Positions 36,713 through 49,799 are shown, numbered from the stretch's first letter. The stretch is 53,289 bases of DNA from Blastococcus sp. CCUG 61487 (GCF_005222955.1 NZ_LWUA01000012.1:1-53289), one strand, 5' to 3'. The notes: generated from the letters alone by a model not told the origin. A program made the numbers and translations.

Positions 36713-37327
36713 TCAGACTCCCTGGCCCGCGCGCGCACGGAGCATGGCGGCCGGGGCGACGTCCTCGAGCGGCAGACCGCGGCGGGCCGCGATCTCCTCG
36801 GGGCGGACGAGGTCCTTCAGCGCCTGCATCGTGGCGTGCACGATGTTGATCGGGTTCGAGGACCCGAGGCTCTTGGAGAGCACGTCGTGGATGCCGGCGC
36901 ACTCCAGGACGGCACGGACCGGTCCACCGGCGATGACACCGGTACCCGGGCTGGCCGGCTTGAGCAGCACGACACCGGCGGCCGCCTCGCCCTGCACCGG
37001 GTGCGGGATGGTGCTGGCGATGCGAGGCACCTTGTAGAAGTGCTTCTTGGCCTCCTCGACGCCCTTGGCGATGGCCGCGGGCACCTCCTTGGCCTTGCCG
37101 TAGCCGACGCCCACGGTGCCGTCACCGTCGCCCACGATCACCAGGGCGGTGAAGCTGAAGCGACGACCACCCTTGACGACCTTGGACACGCGGTTGATGG
37201 CGACCACGCGCTCGATGTAGTTGCTCTTCTCGGCGGGCGCGCCACCGGGGCCCCGCCCGCCGTCACGACGGTCGCGGCGGTCGCTGCCGCCGCCGGCGCC
37301 GCCGCCGCGTCGCTGTGGTCCTGGCAT
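36713..37327 (-). CDS. rpsE: Ribosomal protein S5 (uS5)
   Basis: 30S protein involved in decoding accuracy. The 204 residues begin with an Arg/Gly/Asp-rich disordered extension of about 35 residues. The S5 domains follow ([67 protein letters not shown]). ATG 37327 is the first sensible start. It is 49 bases after rplR. Confidence 0.97.
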   Translation of the reverse strand: MPGPQRRGGGAGGGSDRRDRRDGGRGPGGAPAEKSNYIERVVAINRVSKVVKGGRRFSFTALVIVGDGDGTVGVGYGKAKEVPAAIAKGVEEAKKHFYKVPRIASTIPHPVQGEAAAGVVLLKPASPGTGVIAGGPVRAVLECAGIHDVLSKSLGSSNPINIVHATMQALKDLVRPEEIAARRGLPLEDVAPAAMLRARAGQGV

Positions 37328-37376
37328 CAGACGTCCCTCTCGATCTGCTCGCTGGTGCTGCTGGTGTGGGTGGTCA

Positions 37377-37781
37377 TCAGAAGTCCAGCCCACCCTCGCG
37401 GGCACCGTCGGCCAGGGCGGCGATCCGCCCGGCGTACCGGTTGCCGCCGCGGTCGAAGACGACCGCGGTGATGCCGGCGGCCTTCGCGCGCTCGGCCACG
37501 AGGGCGCCCACCTGGCGGGCCAGGGCGGACTTGTCGCCCTCGGCGCCACGCAGTCCGGCGTCCATCGTGGAGGCACTGATCAGCGTGCGGCCGACGGTGT
37601 CGTCGACGACCTGCACGTGGATGTGCCGCGAGCTGCGGTTGACCACCAGGCGCGGACGCTCGGGAGTGCCCGCGACCCGCTTGCGCAGCCGGTTGTGGCG
37701 GCGCAGCCGCGAGACGCGACGCGCCGTGCTGATGTCGGTGCCGACGGGCTTGCGGCCCGCGGTCTTCTCTGCAGTAGCCAT
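37377..37781 (-). CDS. rplR: Ribosomal protein L18 (uL18)
   Basis: 5S rRNA-binding protein, 134 residues: [59 protein letters not shown] and the REGGLDF end. ATG 37781 shares one base with the rplF stop. Confidence 0.98.
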   Translation of the reverse strand: MATAEKTAGRKPVGTDISTARRVSRLRRHNRLRKRVAGTPERPRLVVNRSSRHIHVQVVDDTVGRTLISASTMDAGLRGAEGDKSALARQVGALVAERAKAAGITAVVFDRGGNRYAGRIAALADGAREGGLDF

Positions 37782-38320
37782 CACTTGCCCGTCTTCCCGA
37801 CCTTGCGCTTGACGACCTCGCCCTGGTACCGCACGCCCTTGCCCTTGTACGGGTCGGGCTTGCGGATCTTGCGGATCTTGGCTGCGACCTCGCCGACGAG
37901 CTGCTTGTCGATGCCGGTGACCCGCAGGCGGGTCGGCGACTCGACGGCGAAGGTGATGCCGGCCGGTGCCTTCACCGGCACGGGGTGGCTGAAGCCCAGG
38001 GCGAACTCGAGGTCCGAGCCGCGCGCCTGGACGCGGTAGCCGACACCGACGATCTCGAGGGTCTTCGTGTACCCCTCCGTGACGCCGGTGATCATGTTGG
38101 CGATCAGGGTCCGCGAGAGCCCGTGCAGGGCGCGGTTCTGCCGCTCGTCGTTGGGGCGCAGGACGCGCAGGGTGCCGTCCTCGTCGCGCTCGACGGTGAT
38201 GGGGGCCGCGACGGTGTGGGTCAGCTCGCCCTTGGGGCCCTTCACGCTGACCGTCTGACCGTCGACGGCGACGTCCACACCGCTCGGCACGGCGATCGGG
38301 AGTCGTCCGATCCGTGACAT
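37781..38320 (-). CDS. rplF: Ribosomal protein L6 (uL6)
   Basis: Large-subunit protein near the factor-binding site, 179 residues: [48 protein letters not shown] and the invariant [14 protein letters not shown]. It is 14 bases after rpsH. Confidence 0.98.
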   Translation of the reverse strand: MSRIGRLPIAVPSGVDVAVDGQTVSVKGPKGELTHTVAAPITVERDEDGTLRVLRPNDERQNRALHGLSRTLIANMITGVTEGYTKTLEIVGVGYRVQARGSDLEFALGFSHPVPVKAPAGITFAVESPTRLRVTGIDKQLVGEVAAKIRKIRKPDPYKGKGVRYQGEVVKRKVGKTGK

Positions 38321-38334
38321 CGTTGCTCGCTCCC

Positions 38335-38745
38335 TTACCAGACGTAGGCGAGGACTTCCCCACCCACGCCCTTCTTGTTCGCCTGCTTGTCGGTGAGCAG
38401 CCCGGTGGACGTCGAGATGATCGCCACGCCCAGGCCGCCGAGGACCTTGGGCAGCGAGTTCGACTTCGCGTACACGCGCAGGCCGGGCTTGGAGACGCGG
38501 CGGACGCCGGCGATGCTGCGCTCGCGGCTGGGGCCGTACTTCAGGTCGACCACCAGCTGCTTGAAGGTGCTGCCGTCCTTCTCCACGTCGTCGACGCGCC
38601 AGCCGGCGATGTACCCCTCCTGCTTGAGGATCTCGGCGATGTGCGTCTTGAGCTTCGAGGACGGCATGACCGCGGAGTCGTGGTACGCCTGGTTGGCGTT
38701 CCGCAGACGCGTCAGCATGTCCGCGATCGGGTCGGTCATGGTCAT
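38335..38745 (-). CDS. rpsH: Ribosomal protein S8 (uS8)
   Basis: Early 16S rRNA-binding protein, 136 residues: [57 protein letters not shown] and the GGEVLAYVW end. In E. coli S8 represses its operon; no matching leader hairpin was identified here. The 111 bases before it, after rpsZ, show only a short TCTCGGAGA repeat. Confidence 0.98.
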   Translation of the reverse strand: MTMTDPIADMLTRLRNANQAYHDSAVMPSSKLKTHIAEILKQEGYIAGWRVDDVEKDGSTFKQLVVDLKYGPSRERSIAGVRRVSKPGLRVYAKSNSLPKVLGGLGVAIISTSTGLLTDKQANKKGVGGEVLAYVW

Positions 38746-38856
38746 GGCGTGTGGTGCCTCTCTCGCCGCGGTTCCACATGCGCTGGGTCTCGGAGACTTG
38801 GCGCGGGGCCTATCGGCGATCAGTGGTGCTTCGGTGAGGGGTGGAGCGGGGTCCTG

Positions 38857-39042
38857 CTACCAGCTGGCCTTCCGGACACCGGGGAGCTCCCCGGCGTGGG
38901 CCATCTCCCGCAGGCAGATCCGGCACAGGCCGAACTTGCGGAAGACCGAGTGCGGACGACCGCACCGCTGGCAGCGGGTGTAACCACGGACCGCGAACTT
39001 CGGCTTGCGGGCCGCCTTGTTGATCAGCGCCTTCTTGGCCAT
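38857..39042 (-). CDS. rpsZ: Ribosomal protein S14 type Z (uS14), zinc-binding
   Basis: Short zinc form of S14, 61 residues, with Cys24, Cys27, Cys40 and Cys43 (RCQRCGRP and CRIC). Actinobacteria often keep a longer zinc-free S14 elsewhere for zinc starvation. It is 19 bases after rplE. Confidence 0.97.
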   Translation of the reverse strand: MAKKALINKAARKPKFAVRGYTRCQRCGRPHSVFRKFGLCRICLREMAHAGELPGVRKASW

Positions 39043-39061
39043 TGCTTCTCTCCTGCCCGAC

Positions 39062-39646
39062 TCAGCGGACGGTCGTGACGACGGGCTGGCCGGCGAAGGG
39101 GAAGCCGAGCTGGCGGAGCAGCTCGCGACCCTCCTCGTCGGTCGTGGCGGTGGTGACGAGCGTGATGTCCATGCCGCGCGGACGGTCGATCTTGTCCACG
39201 TCGATCTCGCGGAACATCGACTGCTCGGTCAGGCCGAACGTGTAGTTGCCGTTGCCGTCGAACTGCTTGGCGTTCAACCCGCGGAAGTCGCGGATTCGGG
39301 GCAGCGCCAGCGAGAGCAGGCGGTCGAGGAACTCCCACATGCGGTCGCCGCGGAGGGTCACCTTCGCGCCGATTGGCATGCCCTCGCGGAGCTTGAACTG
39401 CGCGATGGACTTGCGGGCCCGGACGACGGCCGGCTTCTGACCGGTGATGGCGGTGAGGTCGCGGACCGCGCCGTCCATCAGCTTCGCGTCGCGGGTGGCC
39501 TCGCCGACGCCCATGTTGACGACGATCTTCGTCAGGCGCGGGATCTGCATGACGTTCTCGTAGCCGAACTCGCTCTGCAGTGCCGGCACGATGTTCTCGC
39601 GGTAGTTGGCGAGCATGCGGGGCAGCTCACGGGTGGGTGCGCTCAT
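39062..39646 (-). CDS. rplE: Ribosomal protein L5 (uL5)
   Basis: 5S rRNA-binding protein that contacts S13 and P-site tRNA. The 194 residues include [58 protein letters not shown] and [20 protein letters not shown]. It starts 2 bases after the rplX stop. Confidence 0.98.
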   Translation of the reverse strand: MSAPTRELPRMLANYRENIVPALQSEFGYENVMQIPRLTKIVVNMGVGEATRDAKLMDGAVRDLTAITGQKPAVVRARKSIAQFKLREGMPIGAKVTLRGDRMWEFLDRLLSLALPRIRDFRGLNAKQFDGNGNYTFGLTEQSMFREIDVDKIDRPRGMDITLVTTATTDEEGRELLRQLGFPFAGQPVVTTVR

Positions 39647-39648
39647 GG

Positions 39649-39996
39649 TCAGAGGTCCTTACCGGTGCGCCGCGAGACCCGGATGCTGCGGCCTTCCTCG
39701 TCCTTGCGGTAACCGACCCGGGTCGGCTTGTCCTCGGAGTCGATCACCATCACGTTGCTCACGTGGATGGGCGCCTCCTGGGTGACGATCCCGCCCTGCT
39801 GGGCGCCGCGCTGGTTCGAGCTGATCCGGGTGTGCTTCTTCACCCGGCCGACGCCCTCCACGAGGACCTTCTGCAGCTTGGGGTAGGCAGCGATGACCCG
39901 GCCCTTGGCGCCCTTGTCCTTGCCGGCGAGCACCAGGACGGTGTCACCCTTCTTGACCTTCATCGACGGCGTCTTGCCGTTGCTGGCGGCAGCCAT
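39649..39996 (-). CDS. rplX: Ribosomal protein L24 (uL24)
   Basis: Assembly initiator of the large subunit. The 115 residues have the KOW motif ([20 protein letters not shown]), [12 protein letters not shown] and the [17 protein letters not shown] end. ATG 39996 lies 2 bases after rplN; ATG 39963 would give a version 11 residues shorter. Confidence 0.97.
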   Translation of the reverse strand: MAAASNGKTPSMKVKKGDTVLVLAGKDKGAKGRVIAAYPKLQKVLVEGVGRVKKHTRISSNQRGAQQGGIVTQEAPIHVSNVMVIDSEDKPTRVGYRKDEEGRSIRVSRRTGKDL

Positions 39997-39998
39997 GA

Positions 39999-40367
39999 TC
40001 ACAGCACCTCCGGGGCGAGCGAGATGATCCGCATGAAGCGCTTGTCGCGCAGCTCCCGGCCCACCGGCCCGAAGATGCGGGTGCCGCGCGGGTCGCCGGT
40101 GTCGCGGATGATGACCGCGGCGTTCTCGTCGAAGCGGATGTAGGAGCCGTCCGGACGGCGACGCTCCTTCACCGTGCGGACGATGACGGCCTTGACGACG
40201 TCGCCCTTCTTGACGCCGGCGCCCGGCAGCGCGTCCTTCACGGTGGCGACGATGATGTCGCCGATGCCCGCGTAGCGTCGCCCCGAGCCGCCGAGCACCC
40301 GGATGCAGAGGATCTCCTTCGCACCGGTGTTGTCGGCGACACGCAGTCGCGACTCCTGCTGGATCAC
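39999..40367 (-). CDS. rplN: Ribosomal protein L14 (uL14)
   Basis: Interface protein of the large subunit, 122 residues: [54 protein letters not shown] and [15 protein letters not shown] 40367 has GGGAGTAGGAC upstream. It is the first gene after a 209-base structured gap, so a new transcript (spc operon) probably starts there. Confidence 0.98.
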   Translation of the reverse strand: MIQQESRLRVADNTGAKEILCIRVLGGSGRRYAGIGDIIVATVKDALPGAGVKKGDVVKAVIVRTVKERRRPDGSYIRFDENAAVIIRDTGDPRGTRIFGPVGRELRDKRFMRIISLAPEVL

Positions 40368-40392
40368 GTCCTACTCCCAAATACTTTGTGGT

Positions 40393-40569
40393 GACAGCCG
40401 GGCCGGAACGGTGAACCGGCTGTCCGGAACCCGCGTGCGGACGCACCGGCGGCGAGCCGCCGGTGCGTCCGAAGCGCGAGACCGGGATGGGGCGCGCGGC
40501 CGCCGATGACTAAGGCGGTGCGCGCCAGTCGACCAGCGTACCCGGTCGACCTTCGGCCCCGAGGGGCCG
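40393..40569 (-). terminator. Cluster of four hairpins between rpsQ and rplN
   Basis: In minus-strand order: 40554-40569 (7-pair, 7 bases after the rpsQ stop), 40528-40550 (GTCGACC/GGTCGAC), 40439-40470 (15-pair, 2-base centre) and 40393-40424 (9-pair). The 15-pair hairpin is the strongest. Together they probably end the S10 operon. An AT-rich AAAGTATTT just before rplN (around 40377-40387) may belong to the spc promoter. Confidence 0.6.
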
Positions 40570-40576
40570 CCCTTGT

Positions 40577-40888
40577 TTACTTGGCCTTCTCGAGGACCGT
40601 CACGAGCCGCCACCGCTTGGTGGCCGACATCGGTCGGGTCTCCATGATCTGCACGCGGTCCCCGACGCCGGCGACGCCGGCCTCGTCGTGGACCTTGAGC
40701 TTGTTCGTGCGCCGGATGACCTTGCCGTAGAGGGCGTGCTTGACGCGGTCCTCGACCTCGACGACGACGGTCTTCTGCATCTTGTCGCTCACCACGAGGC
40801 CCTCGCGGACCTTGCGGAAGCCCCGGCCCTCGGCGGTCCGACCCGTGGTGGCCGACCCGGCGGCCTGGGCCTGCTTCGGCTCGCTCAT
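40577..40888 (-). CDS. rpsQ: Ribosomal protein S17 (uS17)
   Basis: 16S rRNA 5'-domain binder. The 103 residues include an N-terminal Ala/Gly-rich extension of about 25 residues, then [40 protein letters not shown] and the [11 protein letters not shown] end. It overlaps rpmC by 4 bases and is the last gene of the S10 cluster. Confidence 0.97.
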   Translation of the reverse strand: MSEPKQAQAAGSATTGRTAEGRGFRKVREGLVVSDKMQKTVVVEVEDRVKHALYGKVIRRTNKLKVHDEAGVAGVGDRVQIMETRPMSATKRWRLVTVLEKAK

Positions 40889-41118
40889 GCCACACCCTCG
40901 TTCGGGGCGACCGAGAGACCCAGCTCGCGCTCGCGCATGATCGTGTAGATCCGGGCGATGTCGCGGCGGACCGTCTGCAGTCGCCGGTTGTTGTCCAGCT
41001 GGCCGGTGGCCACCTGGAAGCGCAGGTTGAACAGTTCTTCCTTGGACTCGCGCAGCCGCGTGGCGAGCTCGTCAGCGGAGAGCTCGCGCAGCTCGGGAGC
41101 GGTCAGACCGGCGGCCAT
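40885..41118 (-). CDS. rpmC: Ribosomal protein L29 (uL29)
   Basis: Two-helix protein at the exit tunnel, 77 residues from ATG 41118: [56 protein letters not shown] 41121, one codon earlier, is also possible. The ATG overlaps the rplP stop by one base. Confidence 0.96.
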   Translation of the reverse strand: MAAGLTAPELRELSADELATRLRESKEELFNLRFQVATGQLDNNRRLQTVRRDIARIYTIMRERELGLSVAPNEGVA

Positions 41119-41534
41119 CACACTTCTCCTTCACGCGTGATGAAGCGGCACTTCATCGGCAGCTTGTGGATCGCGCGGCGCATGGCCTCGCGGGCCACGG
41201 GCTCGGCGACACCGGACAGCTCGAACAGCACGCGACCGGGCTTGACGTTGGCCACCCACCACTCGGGCGAGCCCTTGCCGGAACCCATGCGGGTCTCGGC
41301 CGGCTTCTTGGTCAGCGGGCGGTCGGGGTAGATCGAGATCCACACCTTCCCGCCACGCTTGATGTGCCGGGTCATCGCGATACGTGCGGACTCGATCTGC
41401 CGGTTGGTCACGTAGGCAGGCTCGAGAGCCTGGATCGCGAACTCACCGAAGTTGATCTCGGTGCCGCCCTTGGCCCGACCCGAGCGGCTCGGGTGGTGCT
41501 GCTTGCGGTGCTTGACGCGCCGTGGGATCAGCAC
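41118..41534 (-). CDS. rplP: Ribosomal protein L16 (uL16)
   Basis: A-site region protein of the large subunit, 138 residues: [60 protein letters not shown] and [14 protein letters not shown]. It starts 3 bases after the rpsC stop. Confidence 0.98.
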   Translation of the reverse strand: MLIPRRVKHRKQHHPSRSGRAKGGTEINFGEFAIQALEPAYVTNRQIESARIAMTRHIKRGGKVWISIYPDRPLTKKPAETRMGSGKGSPEWWVANVKPGRVLFELSGVAEPVAREAMRRAIHKLPMKCRFITREGEV

Positions 41535-41537
41535 GTG

Positions 41538-42467
41538 TCAGCCCTCCGTCGGGGTCTCGGTCGCCGTGTTCTCAGCGGCGGCGGTGGCCTCGGGGCCGGC
41601 AGCTTCGGCGACGGTCTGCTCGGGAGCGACCTCGCCGGACGTCTGCGCGACCACGGCCGTGGTCGTGTCGGCGGGGGCCTCGGTGGCCGGTCCGGTCGTG
41701 GACTCGGCGGCGGCGCGGCCGGCCTCGGTCCCGCCGGCGGTCGTGCCCGAGGAGCCGGAGCGGCGCGGGCGCTGGGGGCGCTCGCGACGCTGACCCTGGC
41801 GGGCGGCGAGCGCCTCGAGGGCCTCGCGCTCCGCGCGGGAGCCGCTGACGTCACCCTTGTAGATCCACACCTTCACGCCGATGCGGCCGAAGGTGGTGCG
41901 GGCCTCGTAGATGCCGTAGTCGATGTTCGCGCGCAGCGTGTGCAGAGGCACGCGGCCCTCGCGGTAGAACTCCGACCGGCTCATCTCCGTGCCGCCCAGG
42001 CGACCCGAGCACTGGACCCGGATGCCCTTGACCTGCGGGCTGCGCTGGGCCGACTGCATCGCCTTGCGCATGGCGCGGCGGAAGCTGACCCGGCTGGAGA
42101 GCTGCTCGGCCACGCCCTGGGCGACCAGCTGCGCGTCCGACTCGGGGTTCTTGACCTCGAGGATGTTCAGCTGCACCTGCTTGCCGGTGAGCTTCTCGAG
42201 CTCGCCGCGGATCCGGTCGGCCTCCGCGCCGCGGCGGCCGATGACGATGCCCGGCCGGGCGGTGTGGATGTCGACGCGGACCCGGTCACGGGTGCGCTCG
42301 ATCTCGACCTTGGAGATGCCGGCCCGCTCCATGCCCTTGGACATGAGCTTGCGGATCGCGACGTCTTCCTTGACGTAGTCCTTGTACAGCTTGTCCGCGT
42401 ACCACCGGGACTTGTAGTCGGTGGTGATCCCGAGCCGGAACCCGTGCGGGTTGACCTTCTGACCCAC
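41538..42467 (-). CDS. rpsC: Ribosomal protein S3 (uS3) with long C-terminal tail
   Basis: mRNA-entry protein. Residues 1-215 are normal S3 ([20 protein letters not shown] domain with [43 protein letters not shown]). A tail of about 95 residues follows, basic then rich in Ala, Thr, Glu and Gly, giving 309 residues against about 275 in many actinobacteria. GTG 42467 shares one base with the rplV TAG. Confidence 0.97.
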   Translation of the reverse strand: MGQKVNPHGFRLGITTDYKSRWYADKLYKDYVKEDVAIRKLMSKGMERAGISKVEIERTRDRVRVDIHTARPGIVIGRRGAEADRIRGELEKLTGKQVQLNILEVKNPESDAQLVAQGVAEQLSSRVSFRRAMRKAMQSAQRSPQVKGIRVQCSGRLGGTEMSRSEFYREGRVPLHTLRANIDYGIYEARTTFGRIGVKVWIYKGDVSGSRAEREALEALAARQGQRRERPQRPRRSGSSGTTAGGTEAGRAAAESTTGPATEAPADTTTAVVAQTSGEVAPEQTVAEAAGPEATAAAENTATETPTEG

Positions 42468-42928
42468 TAGCGGGTCCCTCCCCTCGTGTTGTTCTGCTGG
42501 GTCGCCGGGCCGGACTGGCCGGTGTCCCGACGAGCCTTGCGCGACTTCTGCGCGAGGACGTCGCTGCCGGCGACCTCGCTCACCTCGACGGTGATGTGGC
42601 TGGTCCGCTTGTTGATGCGGAACGCCCGGCCCTGCGCACGCGGACGGATCCGCTTGAGCGTCGGGCCCTCGTCGACGTAGGCGGCGGAGACGACCAGCGC
42701 GGCCGGGTCCAGCTGCAGGTTGTGCTCGGCGTTGGCCACCGCGCTGGCGACGACCTTGGCCACCGGCTCGCTCGCGCTCTGCGGCGCGAAACGGAGCAGG
42801 GCGAGCGCCTCGTCGGTCGGCAGGTAGCGGATCAGGTCCACCACCCGGCGGGCCTTCATGGGGGTCACGCGGACGAACCGGGCCGTAGCCCGGGCGACCG
42901 GCGCCTCCTGTCCCAACTGGGAAGTCAT
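42467..42928 (-). CDS. rplV: Ribosomal protein L22 (uL22)
   Basis: Exit-tunnel protein, also a macrolide-resistance locus. The 153 residues contain [58 protein letters not shown]-like elements and a short Gln/Asn-rich tail. ATG 42928 is 20 bases after rpsS. Confidence 0.97.
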   Translation of the reverse strand: MTSQLGQEAPVARATARFVRVTPMKARRVVDLIRYLPTDEALALLRFAPQSASEPVAKVVASAVANAEHNLQLDPAALVVSAAYVDEGPTLKRIRPRAQGRAFRINKRTSHITVEVSEVAGSDVLAQKSRKARRDTGQSGPATQQNNTRGGTR

Positions 42929-42948
42929 CTGAATCTCTCTCTACCTGG

Positions 42949-43230
42949 TCAGCCCCGCCGCGAGCGGCGGTCGTCCTTGACGTGCCCACGGAAGGTGCGC
43001 GTGGGCGCGAACTCGCCGAGCTTGTGCCCGACCATCGCCTCGGTGATGAACACCGGGACGTGCTTGCGTCCGTCGTGCACGGCCAGGGTGTGACCGAGCA
43101 TGTCGGGGATGATCGTCGAACGACGTGACCAGGTGCGGATCACGTTCTTGGTGCCCTTCTCGTTCTGCGCGTCCACCTTCTTGAGCAGGTGGTCGTCGAC
43201 GAACGGGCCCTTCTTCAGGCTGCGTGGCAT
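42949..43230 (-). CDS. rpsS: Ribosomal protein S19 (uS19)
   Basis: Head protein that pairs with S13, 93 residues: [60 protein letters not shown] and [10 protein letters not shown]. It lies 20 bases after rplB. Confidence 0.98.
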   Translation of the reverse strand: MPRSLKKGPFVDDHLLKKVDAQNEKGTKNVIRTWSRRSTIIPDMLGHTLAVHDGRKHVPVFITEAMVGHKLGEFAPTRTFRGHVKDDRRSRRG

Positions 43231-43250
43231 CTGTCGGCTCCTCTACCCGC

Positions 43251-44084
43251 TCAGCGCTTCTTGTTGGTGCGCCGGCGGCGCACGATCAGGGCGTCACTGG
43301 CCTTCCGCTTGCGCGTCCGGCCCTCCGGCTTGCCCTTCGGGTTCACCGGGTGGCGACCACCGGAGGTCTTGCCCTCACCACCACCGTGCGGGTGGTCGAC
43401 CGGGTTCATGGCCACACCGCGGACGGTCGGGCGCTTGCCCTTCCACCGCATGCGGCCGGCCTTGCCCCAGTTGATGTTCGACTGCTCGGCGTTGCCCACC
43501 TCGCCGACCGTCGCGCGGCAGCGCACGTCGACGTTGCGGATCTCGCCCGACGGCATGCGCAGCTGGGCGTACCGACCTTCACGGGCGACCAGCTGGACGC
43601 TGGTGCCTGCGGAGCGGGCGATCTTGGCGCCGCCACCGGGACGGAGCTCGATGGCGTGAACCACCGTGCCGACGGGGATGTTCCGCAGCGGCAGGTTGTT
43701 CCCGGGCTTGATGTCGGCCGAGGGGCCGCACTCGACGGTGTCGCCCTGCTTGAGCCGGGCCGGGGCGAGGATGTAGCGCTTCTCCCCGTCGGCGTAGTGC
43801 AGCAGCGCGATGCGCGAGGTGCGGTTCGGGTCGTACTCGATGTGCGCGACCTTGGCCGGCACGCCGTCCTTGTCGGCCCGGCGGAAGTCGATCAGGCGGT
43901 AGGCCCGCTTGTGACCGCCACCCTGGTGCCGGGCGGTGACCTTGCCGTGGACGTTGCGTCCACCGCGGCCGTGCAGCGGCCGGACCAGCGACTTCTCGGG
44001 ATGGTCGCGGGTGACCTCGGCGAAGTCGGCGACGCTGGAGCCGCGGCGGCCCGGCGTCGTCGGCTTGTACTTGCGGATAGCCAT
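43251..44084 (-). CDS. rplB: Ribosomal protein L2 (uL2)
   Basis: Needed for peptidyl transferase assembly and subunit joining. The 277 residues start [20 protein letters not shown] and include [20 protein letters not shown], the conserved [18 protein letters not shown] and a basic end. It is 50 bases after rplW. Confidence 0.98.
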   Translation of the reverse strand: MAIRKYKPTTPGRRGSSVADFAEVTRDHPEKSLVRPLHGRGGRNVHGKVTARHQGGGHKRAYRLIDFRRADKDGVPAKVAHIEYDPNRTSRIALLHYADGEKRYILAPARLKQGDTVECGPSADIKPGNNLPLRNIPVGTVVHAIELRPGGGAKIARSAGTSVQLVAREGRYAQLRMPSGEIRNVDVRCRATVGEVGNAEQSNINWGKAGRMRWKGKRPTVRGVAMNPVDHPHGGGEGKTSGGRHPVNPKGKPEGRTRKRKASDALIVRRRRTNKKR

Positions 44085-44134
44085 GGGTCGTGAGTCCCTG
44101 TCTGTTCTCTCTGGTCCGGTCGGGGGTCAGGCGC

Positions 44135-44437
44135 TTACGCGCCCGGGCCGCCGAAGATCTCGATGCGGTCGCCGGGGGCCAGCGAGACAATGGCGCGCTT
44201 GGTGTCCTTGCGCTTGCCCAGCTTCGTGCCCCGGCTGCGCTTGCGCTTGCCCTGGCGGTTGATCGTGTTCACGCCGGTGACCTTCACGTCGAAGATCTGC
44301 TCCACCGCGATCTTGATCTGCGTCTTGTTGGCCTCGGGCAGCACGATGAACGTGTACTGGTTCTCGTCCAGCAGCCCGTAGCTCTTCTCGGAGATGACCG
44401 GGGCGAGCAGGACGTCCCGGGGGTCGCGGACGCTCAT
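44135..44437 (-). CDS. rplW: Ribosomal protein L23 (uL23)
   Basis: Exit-tunnel rim protein that docks SRP and trigger factor. The 100 residues contain [62 protein letters not shown] 44437 overlaps the rplD stop as ATGA; the longer open frame upstream is a shadow of rplD. Confidence 0.97.
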   Translation of the reverse strand: MSVRDPRDVLLAPVISEKSYGLLDENQYTFIVLPEANKTQIKIAVEQIFDVKVTGVNTINRQGKRKRSRGTKLGKRKDTKRAIVSLAPGDRIEIFGGPGA

Positions 44438-45312
44438 GCCTTCTCCTCGGTGTTCTCGTCGGCGGCCTCGTCGGCGGACTTCGCCGAGTCGGCCTTCTTC
44501 GCGGGGGCCTTCTTGGCCGGTGCCTTCTTCGCGGCCGCCGCCTTCTTGGCCGGCTTCTCGGCCGCGACGTCGGCGTCGGTCGTGCCGTCGCCCTCGGCCG
44601 GAGCGATCGACGGGACGGCGCCCGGGATGTCGGGCGTGCTGAGGTCCGGCAGCTGCCGGCCCTTGCCCTTGACCGGTCCGGCCACGAACTCCGCCAGCGC
44701 GGCCTCGGTGAAGACCACCTCGTCGGCGACCAGCACGTCGTAGGTGTTCAGCTGCCCGGCCTCGATGAGGTGCACCTGCGGCAGGTTGCGCAGGCTGACC
44801 CAGTTGAGGACGTCGTCGCGGTCGAGCACGACCAGCACCCGCTTGGCCTGCGTGACGGCGCCGAGCGTGGCCAGGGCGGCCTTGGTCTTCGGGGCGTCCC
44901 CGTCGACGAAGGCGGAGACCACGTGGACGCGGCCTTCGCGGGCCCGGTCGGAGAGGGCACCGCGCAGGGCGGCGGCCTTCATCTTCTTGGGCGTCTTCTT
45001 CGAGTAGTCGCGCGGCGTCGGGCCGTGGACGATGCCACCGCCGGTGTACTGCGGCGCGCGGATCGAGCCCTGGCGAGCCCGGCCGGTGCCCTTCTGGCGA
45101 TAGGGCTTGGCGCCACCACCGCGGACGTCGGCCCGGGTCTTGGTCGAGTGCGTGCCCTGGCGGGCCGCGGCCAGCTGGGCGACGACGACCTGGTGCATCA
45201 GCGAGACGTTCGCGTCGGCGTCGAAGAGCGCGCCGGGCAGCGTGACGCTGCCCGAGGTCGTCCCCGCCGGCGTGCGGACGTCGACCTGGCGGTCGGTACG
45301 TGCCTCGGTCAC
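44434..45312 (-). CDS. rplD: Ribosomal protein L4 (uL4) with Lys/Ala tail
   Basis: Exit-tunnel protein. Residues 1-215 are normal L4 ([59 protein letters not shown], and a [13 protein letters not shown] region). A tail of about 75 residues has AKKAPAKK repeats and then an acidic end. That tail makes it 292 residues against roughly 215-225 in many relatives. GTG 45312 overlaps rplC by 4 bases. Confidence 0.96.
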   Translation of the reverse strand: MTEARTDRQVDVRTPAGTTSGSVTLPGALFDADANVSLMHQVVVAQLAAARQGTHSTKTRADVRGGGAKPYRQKGTGRARQGSIRAPQYTGGGIVHGPTPRDYSKKTPKKMKAAALRGALSDRAREGRVHVVSAFVDGDAPKTKAALATLGAVTQAKRVLVVLDRDDVLNWVSLRNLPQVHLIEAGQLNTYDVLVADEVVFTEAALAEFVAGPVKGKGRQLPDLSTPDIPGAVPSIAPAEGDGTTDADVAAEKPAKKAAAAKKAPAKKAPAKKADSAKSADEAADENTEEKA

Positions 45313-45974
45313 TTGGTGTCACTCCCCACGGGGCCGCCCTTGACGGCCGAACGGACGAGCACGAGGCCGCCCTTCGGACCGGGGATGGAGCCCTTGATCA
45401 GCAGCAGACCGCGCTCGGCGTCCACCTTGTGGACGTTGAGAGACAGGGTCGTCGTCTTGACCGCACCCATGCGCCCGGCCATGCGCAGGCCCTTGAAGAC
45501 CCGGCCGGGGGTGGACGCGCCACCGATGGAGCCGGGCGAACGGTGCTTGCGCTGGGTGCCGTGCGCCGCGCCGAGGCCCTTGAAGCCGTGACGCTTCATG
45601 ACGCCGGCGGTGCCCTTGCCCTTGCTGGTGCCGATGACGTCGACCTTGGCCACGCCGTCGAACACCTCGGTGGTCAGCTCCTGGCCGACCGTGTACTGCC
45701 CGGCGTCCTCCGTGCGGAGTTCCACCAGGTGGCGCCGCGGCGTCACGCCGGCCTTGGTGAAGTGCCCACCCTCGGGCTTGTTCACCTTGCGCGGGTCGAT
45801 CTCGCCGAACCCGAGCTGGACGGCGGAGTAGCCGTCGACCTCGGGGGTGCGCACCTGGGTCACCACACAGGGGCCCGCCTTGACGACGGTCACCGGCACG
45901 AGGCGGTTGTTCTCGTCGAAGACCTGGGTCATCCCCAGCTTCTCGCCGAGGAGACCACGAAATGTGCTCGCCAT
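45309..45974 (-). CDS. rplC: Ribosomal protein L3 (uL3)
   Basis: Early-assembling large-subunit protein, 221 residues: [60 protein letters not shown] and [17 protein letters not shown] 45974 is 15 bases after rpsJ. Confidence 0.98.
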   Translation of the reverse strand: MASTFRGLLGEKLGMTQVFDENNRLVPVTVVKAGPCVVTQVRTPEVDGYSAVQLGFGEIDPRKVNKPEGGHFTKAGVTPRRHLVELRTEDAGQYTVGQELTTEVFDGVAKVDVIGTSKGKGTAGVMKRHGFKGLGAAHGTQRKHRSPGSIGGASTPGRVFKGLRMAGRMGAVKTTTLSLNVHKVDAERGLLLIKGSIPGPKGGLVLVRSAVKGGPVGSDTK

Positions 45975-45989
45975 GTCTGCTGACTGCCC

Positions 45990-46295
45990 TTACTGGATGT
46001 TGACGTCGACCGAGGCCGGCAGGTCGATGCGCATGAGCGCGTCCACCGTCTTCGGCGTCGGGTCGAGGATGTCGATGAGCCGCTTGTGCGTGCGCATCTC
46101 GAAGTGTTCGAACGAGTCCTTGTACTTGTGCGGCGAACGGATCACCGCGTACACGTTCTTCTCCGTCGGCAGAGGCACCGGGCCGACCACACGCGCTCCG
46201 GTCTTGGTGACCGTCTCCACGATGCGCCGCGCCGAGGCGTCGATGGCCTCGTGGTCGTAGGCCTTCAGCCGGATGCGGATCTTCTGTCCCGCCAT
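45990..46295 (-). CDS. rpsJ: Ribosomal protein S10 (uS10)
   Basis: 30S head protein and NusG/NusB partner in antitermination. The 101 residues are standard: [68 protein letters not shown] ribosome site precedes it. It opens the S10 cluster, 124 bases after tuf, beyond a strong hairpin. Confidence 0.98.
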   Translation of the reverse strand: MAGQKIRIRLKAYDHEAIDASARRIVETVTKTGARVVGPVPLPTEKNVYAVIRSPHKYKDSFEHFEMRTHKRLIDILDPTPKTVDALMRIDLPASVDVNIQ

Positions 46296-46379
46296 CGCTG
46301 TCTTCTGCTCCTGCCGATCGGTTGTGAAAGTTCGAGTGGGTCTGCTGACCCGGGTCCGGGCGTGTGCCCGGGACCTGGC

Positions 46380-46410
46380 CGGGCGGCGGCCGGCTGGCGG
46401 CCGCCGCCCG
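46380..46410 (-). terminator. 12-bp hairpin after tuf
   Basis: Arms 46380-46391 and 46399-46410 are perfectly complementary around a 7-base loop, starting 9 bases after the tuf stop. A second, 6-pair hairpin (46356-46371) follows. They probably separate the str and S10 operons. No T-run follows. Confidence 0.65.
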
Positions 46411-46419
46411 TCAGGGGAA

Positions 46420-47613
46420 CTACTTGATGATCTTGGTGACGCGACCGGCGCCCACGGTCCGACCACCCTCGCGGATGGCGAACTTCAGGCCCTCCTCCAT
46501 GGCGATGGGCTGGATGAGCTCCACCGTCATCTCGGTGTTGTCGCCGGGCATGACCATCTCGGTGCCCGAGGGCAGCGTGACCACGCCGGTGACGTCCGTC
46601 GTCCGGAAGTAGAACTGGGGACGGTAGTTGTTGAAGAACGGCGTGTGACGGCCACCCTCGTCCTTCGAGAGGATGTAGACCGAGCCCTCGAAGTTGGTGT
46701 GCGGGGTGATCGAGCCGGGCTTCACGACGACCTGGCCGCGCTCCACGTCCTCGCGCTTGATGCCGCGCAGCAGCAGACCGACGTTGTCACCGGCCTGGCC
46801 CTGGTCGAGCAGCTTGCGGAACATCTCGACGCCGGTGACCGTGGTGCGGGTCGACTCGGGGCGGATGCCGACGATCTCGACCTCCTCGTTCACCTTGACG
46901 ATGCCGCGCTCGACGCGACCGGTGACGACGGTGCCACGACCGGTGATGGTGAAGACGTCCTCGACGGGCATGAGGAACGGCTTGTCGATGTCGCGCTCCG
47001 GCTCCGGGATCGCGGTGTCGACGGCGTTCATCAGCTCCATGAGGCGGTCGCCCCACTCGGCGTCGCCCTCGAGCGCCTTGAGCGCGGAGACGCGGACCAC
47101 GGGGACGTCGTCGCCGGGGAACTCGTACTCGCTGAGCAGCTCGCGGACCTCGAGCTCGACGAGCTCCAGGATCTCCTCGTCGTCCACCATGTCGGCCTTG
47201 TTCAGGGCCACCACGATGTAGGGGACGCCGACCTGGCGGGCCAGGAGCACGTGCTCCTTGGTCTGCGGCATCGGGCCGTCGGTCGCCGCGACCACCAGGA
47301 TCGCACCGTCCATCTGGGCGGCACCGGTGATCATGTTCTTGATGTAGTCGGCGTGACCCGGGCAGTCGACGTGCGCGTAGTGGCGCGACTCGGTCTGGTA
47401 CTCGACGTGCGAGATCGAGATCGTGATGCCGCGGGCCTTCTCCTCGGGCGCCTTGTCGATCTTGTCGAAGGCGGACGCCTCGTTGAGGTCCGGGTACTTG
47501 TCGTGCAGGACCTTGGTGATCGCCGCGGTGAGCGTCGTCTTCCCGTGGTCGATGTGCCCGATCGTGCCGATGTTGACGTGCGGCTTGGTCCGCTCGAACT
47601 TGGCCTTGGCCAC
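46420..47613 (-). CDS. tuf: Elongation factor Tu
   Basis: GTPase that brings aminoacyl-tRNA to the ribosome. The 397 residues have G1 GHIDHGKT (19-26), the switch [13 protein letters not shown] near 81, NKAD (136-139), and domains 2 and 3 ([24 protein letters not shown]). GTG 47613 has GGAGAGGAA upstream. It lies 89 bases after fusA. Confidence 0.99.
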   Translation of the reverse strand: MAKAKFERTKPHVNIGTIGHIDHGKTTLTAAITKVLHDKYPDLNEASAFDKIDKAPEEKARGITISISHVEYQTESRHYAHVDCPGHADYIKNMITGAAQMDGAILVVAATDGPMPQTKEHVLLARQVGVPYIVVALNKADMVDDEEILELVELEVRELLSEYEFPGDDVPVVRVSALKALEGDAEWGDRLMELMNAVDTAIPEPERDIDKPFLMPVEDVFTITGRGTVVTGRVERGIVKVNEEVEIVGIRPESTRTTVTGVEMFRKLLDQGQAGDNVGLLLRGIKREDVERGQVVVKPGSITPHTNFEGSVYILSKDEGGRHTPFFNNYRPQFYFRTTDVTGVVTLPSGTEMVMPGDNTEMTVELIQPIAMEEGLKFAIREGGRTVGAGRVTKIIK

Positions 47614-47677
47614 TGGGTTCCTCTCCTCGTGGTTACGCAGGTGGTGCGTGCTCTGGGGGTGGGCTGTGCTCGGGAGC

Positions 47678-47695
47678 GCGGGCCGGTCGGCCCGC
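47678..47695 (-). terminator. 8-bp hairpin between fusA and tuf
   Basis: GCGGGCCG and CGGCCCGC pair with a 2-base centre, 7 bases after the fusA stop. It could be a partial terminator or an mRNA-stabilising end. tuf is usually made in excess over fusA. Confidence 0.45.
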
Positions 47696-47702
47696 ATTCC
47701 GG

Positions 47703-49799
<2,097 letters not shown>

